This document shows, in pieces, positions 8,615-18,286 of a stretch of 64,000 nt of DNA. The notes under the pieces are model-generated. The model saw only the letters and a list, made by a program, of their open reading frames with translations, was not told where the DNA came from and did no database searches. How positions within the stretch are numbered: position 1 is the stretch's first letter; each line of letters opens with the position of its first letter. A program made the translations under genes and the position numbers. Source of the stretch: Azospirillum sp. B21 (GTDB lineage Bacteria > Pseudomonadota > Alphaproteobacteria > Azospirillales > Azospirillaceae); contig NZ_VTTO01000003.1 of NCBI RefSeq assembly GCF_008364825.1, positions 124,001 through 188,000 of the forward strand, written 5' to 3'.

Positions 8615-9108
8615 GCCTGCCGGGGGACTATCGGGCCAGGCTGAAAGCTGGCGTGGGGAGGCTCGCCTCTGGCGATTGGTTTGCCGGCTGGGATGCCTGG
8701 TGAATGCAATCACTCCCTACGCCCGCTTGGTTCCCTGCCCGTCCCCCGGCCTTCGATAGAAAAGAGGAAACGGGTTCGTGCGGGAGAGGAAGCCGCCCTA
8801 CGGCATCGCGCGCTTCACATTAAGCATACGGCGCTGAATTTTTGGCTGGCGGCTGGATTCGCGCTTCAAATCGATCCTGATTTTATCTGATCCGATCTGA
8901 GTGCGGAGAGCGATCCCTTCTTTTTCTTTGTCTTTCAATATTTCGGCTTCGAAATGATGCATTATGACTTGCGGGTGAATGGCATATACTGTTCATGTTG
9001 GAATAATAATTGCCCGCCGCATGACGACAATTGTTGCGCGACCTCCGGATCTTATCGTAAAACAAGCACCTAATGGCAGAATATCCATTTATAAGGAGCG
9101 CGAGAGTC
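8615..9108. other. 494-bp gap with a shift to AT-rich DNA
   Basis: The first 200 bp look like ordinary high-GC sequence. From about 8810 the composition drops clearly (runs such as ttttatctgatccgatctg and tctttttctttgtctttc) and stays low through the next gene. The 69-codon open frame starting at 8681 has no family features and no good ribosome site, so I do not call it. TATACT at 8985-8990 with TTATGA 17 bp upstream is a weak promoter candidate for the downstream gene. Confidence 0.5.
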
Positions 9109-9741
9109 ATGCCCAAGGCCCTTGACCAGTTTGAATGTGCCAGTTATCGCCAGGGCAAGGAAATTGCCGCGACCAATGTGGGGCCCCAGCACTCGATTTC
9201 TGGAGGGGTGTGCTTCAGCTTATGCTGCCAATGGATTGAATTGCATCGGGAAATCAGATCGGGCGGCGCTTTGAAGCGCATGGACGCAATGAAGCAGCGA
9301 ATAGGATCCCTGAAAAGCGACAGCATATATTTTTATAGGGCCGTGAACTCGCAAATGAATACCTATGATTTGTCACAGGAGACCACCAAGCTTGGGATGA
9401 AAGACGAAGTTGGAAAGAAGTATGGTATAAAATTTGAGAATAGTCTTGGTGACATCAAATGCATTCCGCCAGACTATCGGCTTGATGATCTGAGGAATGA
9501 AGTCGACCATACGCATTTATACACACAAACAAGTTTCCAATTGAAAAAAGGCCGGCATGCAATATGTGCATACAAGTCCGGAGGAAAAATCTTCGGTATG
9601 GGGGCTCACTTGTATGTGTTCGATCCAAATTTTGGTGAATTTCGAGTTTCGTCGGGAGAGATAAAAGATTTTTATCAGGCTCTGTTTGATCGATATAAAC
9701 CTGTGACGAGCCACATCACGTTCAAAGCGGTCGGTATTTGA
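9109..9741 (+). CDS. YopT-like cysteine protease (peptidase C58 family), putative effector
   Basis: A 210-residue soluble protein without signal peptide or membrane segment. AAGGAG sits 10 bases before ATG 9109; an ATG at 9073 is less likely. The layout of the C58 catalytic triad is visible: cysteine C35 in SGGVCFSLCCQWIE, histidine H150 in KKGRHAICAY and aspartate D172 in LYVFDPNFGEF. The 115-residue C-H distance is close to that in YopT. This family includes the type III effectors YopT, AvrPphB and rhizobial NopT, and toxin domains. Codon use and base composition are far more AT-rich than any neighbour, so recent acquisition is likely. No secretion genes, chaperone or immunity gene are adjacent. 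The fold call is by motif, and activity is untested. Confidence 0.72.
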   Translation: MPKALDQFECASYRQGKEIAATNVGPQHSISGGVCFSLCCQWIELHREIRSGGALKRMDAMKQRIGSLKSDSIYFYRAVNSQMNTYDLSQETTKLGMKDEVGKKYGIKFENSLGDIKCIPPDYRLDDLRNEVDHTHLYTQTSFQLKKGRHAICAYKSGGKIFGMGAHLYVFDPNFGEFRVSSGEIKDFYQALFDRYKPVTSHITFKAVGI

Positions 9742-9753
9742 ATCCAGTGCATT

Positions 9754-9780
9754 CGAAAGGGCGGTCCATTCGCCCTTTCG
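9754..9780. terminator. Hairpin after the C58-like gene
   Basis: A perfect 10-bp stem CGAAAGGGCG / CGCCCTTTCG with a 7-base loop, starting 12 bp after the stop. No T-run follows on either strand, so termination is possible but not certain. Confidence 0.45.
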
Positions 9781-9941
9781 GCGGGTTGGGATGACCATTC
9801 CAGGTGGCGGGCAGAAGGGGAGGCCGGTAATTTTTAGTGGCAGAACCTTGTGTTCCAGAGCGGCTTCCGCCACACCCATAGTGCCGCGCCCATATGTCTG
9901 CTATGGCTGTGCCTCCACCACAGCGACCGCGCAGCACCGCC

Positions 9942-11738
9942 ATGACCGAGCCTACCGCCTTCCTCAACGTCGCCAACTCCCTGTCCGGCAAGCGCTGGCA
10001 GGCGCGGCCCTGCGACGAGCGGCAGGCGCAGGCGCTGACCCAGGGGCGGGGCCTGCCGGAGATCGTCGGCAGGGTGCTGGCCGCCCGCGGGGTCACCGAC
10101 GAGACCTGCGAGACCTTTCTCAATCCCACGCTGAAGGCGCTGCTGCCCGATCCCTCACGCTTCCGCGACATGGACCCGGCGGCGGAGCGCATCGCCCGCG
10201 CCATCCGTGACGGCGAGCCGGTGGCGGTCTTCGGCGACTACGACGTCGACGGCGCCACCTCCGCCGCGCTGCTGCGCCGCTTCTTCCGTGCGCTCGGCGC
10301 CGACATCCGCGTCTATGTTCCCGACCGCATCAAGGAGGGTTACGGCCCCAATGCCGCGGCGCTGCTGCGGCTGAAAGGGGAGGGGGTGCGGCTGGTGGTG
10401 ACGGTCGATTGCGGCATCTCCGCCTTCGCCGCGCTGGAGGCTGCCGCCGACGCCGGGCTGGAGGTCGTCGTGCTCGATCATCACGCCGCCGAACCGCGCC
10501 TGCCGCCCGCCGTCGCCCTGGTCAACCCCAACCGGCTGGACGAGGACGGCACCTACCGTACGCTCTGCGCCGCCGGTGTCACCTTCATCACCATCGTCGC
10601 CGTGAACCGCGCCCTGCGCCAGTGCGGCTTCTACCGCGACCGGCCGGAACCCAACCTGATGGAGTGGCTCGACCTTGTCGCTCTCGGCACGGTGTGCGAC
10701 GTGGTGCCGCTGACCGGCCTGAACCGCGCGCTGGTGGCGCAGGGGCTGAAGGTGATGGCGCGCCGCGCCAATCCCGGCCTTGCCGCCCTGTCCGACGTGG
10801 CGGGGGTTAAGGAGAAGCCCGACGCCTACCATGCCGGCTATGTCCTCGGCCCCCGCGTGAATGCCGGCGGCCGGGTGGGGGCGTCCGACCTCGGTGCGCG
10901 CCTGCTGTCCACCGACGACCCCATCGAGGCGATGGAACTGGCCCAGCGTCTGGAAGGCCACAACGCCGAACGCCGCACCATCGAGCAGGCGGTGCTGGAC
11001 GAGGCACTGGAGCGTGTCGCCGCCGAAGGTGGGCGCGAGACCGATCTGGTTTTCGTCACCGGTGTCGGCTGGCACCCCGGCGTCATCGGCATCGTCGCCG
11101 CCCGCCTGAAGGAGCGTTACAGCCGCCCCGCCTGCGTCGTCGCCCTGGAGGAAGCCGCCGACGGCACCGTCATCGGCAAGGCGTCCGGCCGCTCCGTCCG
11201 CGGCGTCGATCTGGGGTCCGCGGTGATCGCCGCCCGGCAGGAGGGGTTGCTGCTGGCCGGCGGCGGCCACCGCATGGCGGCGGGCTTCACCGTGGCCGGC
11301 GACAAGATCGACGCTCTGCGCGACTTCCTGCACAGCCGCATTTCCGAACAGGTTTCCGCCGCCCCGCTGGTGCCGACGCTGGAACTGGATGGCGCCCTGT
11401 CGGTCGGTGGCGCCAGCGTCGGGCTGGTGACCATGCTCGACAAGCTCGGCCCCTACGGCACCGGCAATTCGGAGCCCCGCTTCGCCATCGCCGACGCCCG
11501 CGTCGTGCGCGCCGACGTGGTGGGCGCCAACCATGTCCGCTGCATCCTGCAGGGCAACGACGGCGCCCGGCTGAAGGCCATCGCCTTCCGCGCGCTGGAC
11601 AGCGACATGGGCCAAGCCCTGCTGACCGGCCGCGGCACGCCCTTCCATCTCGCAGGCGTGCTGCGGATCGACCGCTGGAACGGCTCGGAGGGCGTCCAGT
11701 TGCTGATCGACGACGCCGCGCCTGCGCGGTCGGCGTAG
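9942..11738 (+). CDS. recJ: Single-stranded-DNA-specific exonuclease RecJ
   Basis: A 598-residue 5'-3' exonuclease, counted from ATG 9942 (MTEPTAFLNV); an upstream ATG at 9894 is in frame but adds a proline-rich tail unlike the family. The DHH domain has AVFGDYDVDGATSAALL near residue 95, TVDCGIS, VVLDHHAAE and the Mn-binding ALGTVCDVVPL. The DHHA1 domain carries TGVGWHPGVIGIVAARL and GGGHRMAAGF. The C-terminal OB fold includes LGPYGTGNSEPRF. It acts in RecF-pathway recombination, mismatch repair and fork rescue. It stands alone, followed by a palindromic repeat and tRNA-Glu. Confidence 0.96.
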   Translation: MTEPTAFLNVANSLSGKRWQARPCDERQAQALTQGRGLPEIVGRVLAARGVTDETCETFLNPTLKALLPDPSRFRDMDPAAERIARAIRDGEPVAVFGDYDVDGATSAALLRRFFRALGADIRVYVPDRIKEGYGPNAAALLRLKGEGVRLVVTVDCGISAFAALEAAADAGLEVVVLDHHAAEPRLPPAVALVNPNRLDEDGTYRTLCAAGVTFITIVAVNRALRQCGFYRDRPEPNLMEWLDLVALGTVCDVVPLTGLNRALVAQGLKVMARRANPGLAALSDVAGVKEKPDAYHAGYVLGPRVNAGGRVGASDLGARLLSTDDPIEAMELAQRLEGHNAERRTIEQAVLDEALERVAAEGGRETDLVFVTGVGWHPGVIGIVAARLKERYSRPACVVALEEAADGTVIGKASGRSVRGVDLGSAVIAARQEGLLLAGGGHRMAAGFTVAGDKIDALRDFLHSRISEQVSAAPLVPTLELDGALSVGGASVGLVTMLDKLGPYGTGNSEPRFAIADARVVRADVVGANHVRCILQGNDGARLKAIAFRALDSDMGQALLTGRGTPFHLAGVLRIDRWNGSEGVQLLIDDAAPARSA

Positions 11739-11773
11739 GGTTGGCGGGGTAGGGGGGAGGTTTTGGGGGCAGC

Positions 11774-11904
11774 GGGTGCCCCCTCCCCATCCCTCCCCCG
11801 CTTCGCGGGAGAGGGGCAAGATGCTTGTCGGCGTGACGCATCTGCCGAAGCGGCGGCAGTCCCCTCTCCCGCGCCAGCGGGGGAGGGTTAGGGAGGGGGC
11901 ACCC
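11774..11904. repeat. Paired inverted C/T-rich palindromic repeat, class A
   Basis: Two arms of about 40 bp in inverted orientation. The left arm runs GGGTGCCCCCTCCCC ... CGCTTCGCGGGAGAGGGG and the right arm CCCCTCTCCCGCG ... GGGAGGGGGCACCC, around a unique spacer of about 50 bp. Each arm can itself fold into a hairpin. The same design recurs at 16103-16231, 30948-31055 and 59311-59416. Confidence 0.85.
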
Positions 11905-12000
11905 ACCGCCACCCCCGCCTACAAAAAAGTATCGCCCCACACAAAAAAGCGCTTGCGCTCCCCGGCTCCGATCTTTAGAAAGCGCGTCACCGCGAACGAC

Positions 12001-12076
<76 letters not shown>

Positions 12077-12104
12077 CCTTCTCCAAGGTGCGCGACAAGC
12101 TTAG

Positions 12105-12136
12105 AAGGCCCGGCTGCATTGCCGGGCCTTTTGCTT
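12105..12136 (+). terminator. Rho-independent terminator after tRNA-Glu
   Basis: A perfect 10-bp stem AAGGCCCGGC / GCCGGGCCTT with a 6-base loop, then TTGCTTTT. Confidence 0.85.
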
Positions 12137-12219
12137 TTGGCGAGATTTGCGCCCGGCGGTTGCCCGCCGATGCCGTTTCGCCCATCCTGATTCTTCCGGC
12201 CGCAGCAGAGCTGACCGCT

Positions 12220-13227
<1,008 letters not shown>

Positions 13228-13411
13228 AAGGCGCCGGCCCCGATGGAACGCTGAACAGCCCCCGGAAAACCGTTTCACGGTGTTCCAAACGTTCCATCCA
13301 AAGCCGCGGAGCGCCCCAACCGGACGGAATATGCGCCGTGCGTCCCGCACCGCTTGCGTGCGGGCGGGCACCTCGCTAACTATGCCCACTTCATCGGACG
13401 GAGTGTAAGCG

Positions 13412-14833
13412 GTGCGGTACGTCAGCACGCGGGGCGCGGCCCCGGTCTTGGGTTTCGAAGACGTCCTTCTTGCCGGGCTGGCGCGCGACGGCGGCCTCTA
13501 TGTGCCGGAGACCTGGCCGCAGTTCACGGCCGACGACATCCGCGCCATGCGCGGTCTGCCCTACAGCGAGATCGCCGTCCGCGTGATGCTGCCCTTCCTG
13601 GGCGGCGCAATCGCCGAGGACGAGTTCCGTGCCATCGTCCGCGACGCTTATGCCAGCTTCGATCATGCCGCGGTGACCCCGCTGGTGCAGGTCGATCCGA
13701 CCACCTGGGTGCTGGAGCTGTTCCACGGTCCGACGCTGGCCTTCAAGGACGTGGCGCTGCAACTGCTCGGACGCCTGTTCGACCATGTGCTGGCCAAGCG
13801 CGGGCAGCGGGTGACCATCGTCGGCGCCACCTCCGGCGACACCGGCTCGGCCGCCATCGAGGCCTGCCGCGACCGCCAGAACGTCGACATCTTCATCCTG
13901 CATCCCAAGGGCCGCACGTCCGAGGTGCAGCGCCGCCAGATGACCAGCGTGCTGTCGTCCAACGTCCACAACATCGCGCTGGACGGCACCTTCGACGATT
14001 GCCAGGATCTCGTGAAGTCGATGTTCAACGACGGCGCCTTCCGCGACCGGATGGGGCTGTCGGCGGTGAACTCGATCAACTGGGCCCGCATCATGGCCCA
14101 GATCGTCTATTACTTCACCGCCGCGGTGGCGCTGGGCGCCCCCGACCGGAAGATCGCCTTCACCGTGCCGACCGGCAATTTCGGCAACGTCTATGCCGCC
14201 TACGGCGCCCGCGCCATGGGGCTGCCGGTGGAGACGCTGGTGGTGGGATCCAACAGCAACGACATCCTGGCGCGCTTTTTCGCCAGTGGGAGCATGGTCG
14301 CGGCGCCCGTCGTGCCTACCTTGTCTCCCAGCATGGACATCCAGATCTCTTCCAACTTCGAACGGCTGCTGTTCGACCTGCTCGACCGCGACGGCACCGC
14401 GGTGACAGAGGCGCTGAACCGCTTCCGCACCGAGGGCAAGTTCGCGGTGACCGACGCGCAGCTCGCCCGCGCGCTGGCCATCTTCTCCGGCCACCGGGTG
14501 GACGAGGCCGCCACCATGGCGACCATCGCCGATGTCTGGAAGGGCAGCCTCTACCTGCTCGACCCGCACACGGCGGTCGGCATCGGGGCGGCCAAGGCCG
14601 CGGTTGCCGCCGGCCGGGTCGATCCGTCCGTTCCCATGGTGGTTCTCGCCACCGCCCATCCCGCCAAGTTCCCCGACGCGGTGGAAAAGGCGACCGGCCG
14701 CCGGCCGGACCTGCCGCCGCGTCTGTCCGATCTTTATGTGCGCGAGGAGCGCCTGTCCGAACTGCCGAACGATCTGGCGGCGGTCCAGGACTTCGTCACC
14801 GCGCGCGCCCGCGCCGCCCAGGAGGCCGCATGA
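13412..14833 (+). CDS. thrC: Threonine synthase
   Basis: A 473-residue PLP enzyme converting O-phosphohomoserine to threonine. It starts at GTG 13412 with GGAG about 8 bases upstream. The N-terminus MRYVSTRGAAPVLGFEDVLLAGLARDGGLYVPE matches the Thr_synth_N domain. The PLP lysine is in HGPTLAFKDVALQ, and phosphate-binding glycines are in GATSGDTGSAAIE. This is the long bacterial/yeast-type form. The stop overlaps the next start (ATGA), so it is coupled to the M16 peptidase, a pairing common in Rhodospirillales. An upstream 8-codon open frame at 13382 was considered and not called as a leader. Confidence 0.95.
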   Translation: MRYVSTRGAAPVLGFEDVLLAGLARDGGLYVPETWPQFTADDIRAMRGLPYSEIAVRVMLPFLGGAIAEDEFRAIVRDAYASFDHAAVTPLVQVDPTTWVLELFHGPTLAFKDVALQLLGRLFDHVLAKRGQRVTIVGATSGDTGSAAIEACRDRQNVDIFILHPKGRTSEVQRRQMTSVLSSNVHNIALDGTFDDCQDLVKSMFNDGAFRDRMGLSAVNSINWARIMAQIVYYFTAAVALGAPDRKIAFTVPTGNFGNVYAAYGARAMGLPVETLVVGSNSNDILARFFASGSMVAAPVVPTLSPSMDIQISSNFERLLFDLLDRDGTAVTEALNRFRTEGKFAVTDAQLARALAIFSGHRVDEAATMATIADVWKGSLYLLDPHTAVGIGAAKAAVAAGRVDPSVPMVVLATAHPAKFPDAVEKATGRRPDLPPRLSDLYVREERLSELPNDLAAVQDFVTARARAAQEAA

Positions 14834-16089
14834 GTTCCATTCGTGTGACGACGTTGCCCAACGGGCTTCGCGTCGCGACCGACACCATGCCCGACGTGCA
14901 GTCCGTTTCGCTCGGCTGCTGGGTCGGGGTTGGCACCCGCAACGAGGCGGCGAGCGTCAACGGCGTCGCCCATCTCGTCGAGCATATGCTGTTCAAGGGC
15001 ACCCGCCGCCGTTCGGCCTTCCGCATCTCCGAGGAGATCGAGAATGTCGGCGGGCAGCTGAACGCCTACACCACCCGCGAGCAGACCGCCTATTACGCCA
15101 AGGTCCTGCACGAGGATGCGCCGCTGGCGCTCGACATCCTGTCCGACATGATCCAGCACTCCACGCTGGACGCCGAGGAGCTGGTCCGCGAGCGCACCGT
15201 GGTGCTGCAGGAGATCGGGCAGAGCGCCGACACGCCCGACGACATCATCTTCGACCATTTCCAGTCGACCGCCTATCCGGGCCAGGCCATCGGCCGTCCG
15301 GTGCTGGGCTCGGCGGAGATCGTCGGGGCTCTGCCACGCGAGGCTCTGGTCGATTACATCGCCGGCCATTACGGCGCCCCCGGCATGGTGCTGAGCGCCG
15401 CCGGCCGGATCGAGCATGACCGTATGGTCGATCTCGCGTTCAAGGCCTTCGGCGACCTGCCGAGCGGCGCCCCGCCTAAGCCGGAGCCTGCCAGCTATAC
15501 CGGCGGTGACTTCCGCGAGGATCGCGACCTGGAGCAGATGCACCTCGTGCTCGGCTTCGACGGGGTGGGGGTCCATGATCCCGACTTCTACGCCCATTCG
15601 GTGCTGTCGACCCTGCTCGGCGGCGGCATGTCGTCCCGCCTGTTCCAGGAGGTGCGGGAGAAGCGCGGGCTGGTCTATTCGATCTACACCTTTACCGGCG
15701 GCTACCATGACGGCGGCCTGTTCGGCGTCTATGCCGGCACCGGCGAGGACGAGGTGGCGGAACTGATCCCCGTCGTCTGCGACGAGATCGCCAAGGTCGG
15801 TGCCGACGTGACCGAGGACGAGGTCGCCCGCGCCCGCGCCCAGTTGAAGGCCGGGACATTGATGGCGCTGGAAAGCTCCATGTCGCGTTGCGAGCAACTG
15901 GGTCAGCAGATCCTGATCTACGACCGCCCGGTTCCGGTGGAGGAGATCGTGGCGAAGATCGACGGCGTCGACCGCGACGCCGTGGTCAAGGCCACCAGCC
16001 GACTGCGTGCCAGTCGCCCGACCGTCGCTGCGCTTGGGCCGATCTCCAAGCTCGAAAGCTACGACCGCATTGCGGAGCGTCTCGCCTGA
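14830..16089 (+). CDS. M16 family zinc metallopeptidase (processing-peptidase-like)
   Basis: A 419-residue insulinase-superfamily peptidase. The inverted zinc motif H48-L-V-E51-H52 is intact in AHLVEHMLFKGT, with the distal glutamate in EELVRERTVVLQE. The substrate-binding second domain contains the family sequence LGGGMSSRLFQEVREKRGLVYSIYTF. It resembles the single-chain ancestor of the mitochondrial processing peptidase beta subunit, as in Rickettsia. There is no signal peptide. It overlaps thrC by 4 bp and is followed by a palindromic repeat. Substrates are unknown. Confidence 0.92.
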   Translation: MSSIRVTTLPNGLRVATDTMPDVQSVSLGCWVGVGTRNEAASVNGVAHLVEHMLFKGTRRRSAFRISEEIENVGGQLNAYTTREQTAYYAKVLHEDAPLALDILSDMIQHSTLDAEELVRERTVVLQEIGQSADTPDDIIFDHFQSTAYPGQAIGRPVLGSAEIVGALPREALVDYIAGHYGAPGMVLSAAGRIEHDRMVDLAFKAFGDLPSGAPPKPEPASYTGGDFREDRDLEQMHLVLGFDGVGVHDPDFYAHSVLSTLLGGGMSSRLFQEVREKRGLVYSIYTFTGGYHDGGLFGVYAGTGEDEVAELIPVVCDEIAKVGADVTEDEVARARAQLKAGTLMALESSMSRCEQLGQQILIYDRPVPVEEIVAKIDGVDRDAVVKATSRLRASRPTVAALGPISKLESYDRIAERLA

Positions 16090-16102
16090 CGATGGTGGCT
16101 GC

Positions 16103-16231
16103 GGTGCCCCCTCCCTCCCACGCTTGCGCGTGGGTCCCTCCCTCCCCCGCCTTCGGCAGGAGAGGGGATGTTTGCGATGAGGCGGCAGTTCCCTCTCCCA
16201 CCAGAGGTGGGGGAAGGTTAGGGAGGGGGCC
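16103..16231. repeat. Paired inverted C/T-rich palindromic repeat, class A
   Basis: The left arm starts GGTGCCCCCTCCC and carries an extra small palindrome (CCACGCTTGCGCGTGG) before CCCTCCCTCCCCCGCC. The right arm is CCCTCTCCCACC ... GGGGGAAGGTTAGGGAGGGGGC. It fills the gap between the peptidase and the acetyltransferase and leaves only about 18 bp on either side. Confidence 0.83.
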
Positions 16232-16249
16232 GACCACCCCGGCATTGCG

Positions 16250-16840
16250 ATGATCCGCCTTCTCGGCAGCGGCCTCATCAGCCCGCCTGCGGTCCGGCTC
16301 GACGGCCCGCATTGCTACATCCGGCCGCCGCTGCCGCGCGACTGGCGGGAATGGGCGGACCTCCGTGCCGCCTCGCGCGACTTCCTTACCCCATGGGAAC
16401 CCACCTGGCCGGCCGACGCCCTGACGCGGACCGCCTTCTCCCGCCGGCTGCGGCGGCAGGCGCAGGAGTGGCGGGACGATCTCGGCTACAGCTTCCTGAT
16501 CTTCGACCGGGGAACCGACGCTCTGGTCGGCGGGCTCGGCCTCACCAACATCCGGCGCGGCGTGGCGCAGATGGGGACGCTCGGCTATTGGGCGGGCCAA
16601 CCCTACGCCCGCAACGGCTATGTGTCGGGCGGCACCCGGCTGGTCCTGGAGTTCGCTTTCGGCCAACTCGGCCTGCACCGGGTCGAGGCCGCCTGCCTGC
16701 CAACCAACCTGCCGAGCCGTGGTTTACTGGAGAAGGTCGGCTTCAGCCACGAAGGTTATGCCCGCGGCTACCTGCGCATCGACGGCGCATGGCGCGATCA
16801 TGTCCTCTACGCCATCCTGCGGGAGGAGTGGAAGGGCTGA
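16250..16840 (+). CDS. GNAT acetyltransferase, RimJ-like
   Basis: A 196-residue acetyltransferase of the RimJ/RimL group. Typical elements are CYIRPPLPRDWREWADLRAASRDFL, the central strand pair DALVGGLGLTNIRRGVAQMGTLGYW, the acetyl-CoA loop GQPYARNGYVSGGTRLVLEFAF and the C-terminal LHRVEAACLPTNLPSRGLLEKVGF...LYAILREEW. The family acetylates N-termini of ribosomal proteins or small amines, but the substrate here is unknown. It converges with the minus-strand envelope cluster, 15 bp away. Confidence 0.88.
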   Translation: MIRLLGSGLISPPAVRLDGPHCYIRPPLPRDWREWADLRAASRDFLTPWEPTWPADALTRTAFSRRLRRQAQEWRDDLGYSFLIFDRGTDALVGGLGLTNIRRGVAQMGTLGYWAGQPYARNGYVSGGTRLVLEFAFGQLGLHRVEAACLPTNLPSRGLLEKVGFSHEGYARGYLRIDGAWRDHVLYAILREEWKG

Positions 16841-16855
16841 CCCGGCCGGTGTCCC

Positions 16856-18250
16856 TTACCGCTGGTCCAACTTGATTTCGATGCGGCGGTTCTTCGCCAG
16901 CGCCTCGTCCGATGTGCCGGGCTCGATGGGCTGGAACTCGCCGAAGGCGGCGGCGGCGAGCCGTTCCGCCGGGATGCCCTGGTCGATCAGGAATTTCACC
17001 ACCGACAGCGCGCGTGCCGAGGACAGTTCCCAGTTGGAGGCGAACTGGAAGCGCACCGGCTTGATGTCGGTGTGGCCGTCCACCCGCAGGACCCAGTTGA
17101 TGTCGGACGGAATCGCCTTGCCGATCTCGATCAGCGTGCGGGCAAGATCGGCCAACCGCTGCTTGCCAGCCTCCTCAAGGGTCGCCGAGCCTGAGGGGAA
17201 CAGCAGTTCCGACTGGAAGACGAAGCGGTCGCCGACGATCCGCACGTCCGGCCGGCTGCCCAGCGCCTCGCGGACGCGGCCGAAGAACTCCGACCGGTAG
17301 CGGGCGAGGTCCTGCACCTTGGCGGCGAGCGCCTGATTGAGACGCGCCCCCAATTCCGCGATCTGCACCTTCTGCTCGGCCGACGCCTTCTCCGACACTT
17401 CCAGCGCCGCCCCGATGCGGGCCAGCTGTTCGCGCAAGGCCAGAAGCTGCTGGTTCAGCAGGTCGATCTGCTGTTTGCTCCGGGTGCCCTCGGCCTGCTC
17501 GCCGGTCAGTGAGGCCATCAGGTCGCGGATGCGGACGTCGCGCTGCTCCAGATCCTTCTGGGCCTGGGTCCGGCTGTCGGTCAGCTGCGATTCGAGCGAC
17601 TTCAGCCGGATGTCGCGCTGGTCGATCTCCTTCTGCGCCAGCATCGTCTTCTCGGCGGCGGAAGCCAGTTCCGACTCCAGCGCCTTCGCCCGGTCGCGGG
17701 TGGTGCCGAGTTCCGCCAGCAGGGCTTGACGCTGCTGTTCTGTCAGCTTGGTCGCAGCCACGGCGGCGGCCAGTTCGCCCTCCAGCTTCTGCCGGGCATC
17801 GCGTAGAGCCTTGATGTCGGCCTGCAGGCTGAGAATTTCCTTCAGCTTCAGGTCCAGCGTCTCGCGGTCGACGCGGACGTTGCGCTGCAATTCCTCCAGC
17901 GTGCGGGCGGTGCGGTCGCGGTCCTCCTGCAACTGGCTCAGCGACAGCGTCATGTCGTCGCGCGCGGCGACGGAGGTCTGCAACTCGGTCGACAGCTGGG
18001 TGATGTTGACGCGGAGATCGGCGTTCGCCTCCCGCTCCATCGCCAGCAGGTCGTTCATTTCCGCGATCTTGCGGTTGAGCACGGTCAGCTGCTCGTCACG
18101 GCCAGTCAGTGCGGTGGCGAGGTAGAACTGGGTGACGATGAAGACCATCAGCAGGAAGATGACGACCATCACCAGGGATGACAGGGCGTCGACCCAGCCG
18201 GGCCAGGCGCTGGCGTCGCGATGGCCGTTGCGGCGGCTGATGCTGGCCAT
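16856..18250 (-). CDS. MotB/OmpA-like protein with a long coiled coil
   Basis: A 464-residue protein. A short cytoplasmic N-terminus leads into one membrane helix (WVDALSSLVMVVIFLLMVFIV), with an aspartate (D21) where MotB, TolR and ZorB carry their proton-bearing residue. About 230 residues of heptad-rich, charged coiled coil follow (roughly 50-290), then an OmpA-like peptidoglycan-binding domain (LLFPSGSATLEEAGKQRL ... LRVDGHTDIKPV ... NRRIEIKL). Typical MotB proteins lack such a coil. It is the last gene of a three-gene minus-strand cluster, 36 bp after the MotA-like gene. The pair is probably an ion-driven inner-membrane unit reaching the cell wall; its function is unknown. Confidence 0.82.
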   Translation of the reverse strand: MASISRRNGHRDASAWPGWVDALSSLVMVVIFLLMVFIVTQFYLATALTGRDEQLTVLNRKIAEMNDLLAMEREANADLRVNITQLSTELQTSVAARDDMTLSLSQLQEDRDRTARTLEELQRNVRVDRETLDLKLKEILSLQADIKALRDARQKLEGELAAAVAATKLTEQQRQALLAELGTTRDRAKALESELASAAEKTMLAQKEIDQRDIRLKSLESQLTDSRTQAQKDLEQRDVRIRDLMASLTGEQAEGTRSKQQIDLLNQQLLALREQLARIGAALEVSEKASAEQKVQIAELGARLNQALAAKVQDLARYRSEFFGRVREALGSRPDVRIVGDRFVFQSELLFPSGSATLEEAGKQRLADLARTLIEIGKAIPSDINWVLRVDGHTDIKPVRFQFASNWELSSARALSVVKFLIDQGIPAERLAAAAFGEFQPIEPGTSDEALAKNRRIEIKLDQR

Positions 18251-18286
18251 GGATGCTCCCGGCGTTTGCCTTGGGTGTTCTGGGTG

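Noticed and set aside
8681..8890. 69-codon open frame before the C58-like gene
   Set aside because: No ribosome site, no family features, and it spans the composition boundary.
11774..11904. CRISPR array
   Set aside because: The repeated units are opposed pairs with one spacer, not evenly spaced direct repeats. No cas genes are present.
13382..13408. Eight-codon leader peptide before thrC
   Set aside because: It contains only one threonine codon and no alternative hairpins, so there is no attenuation signature.
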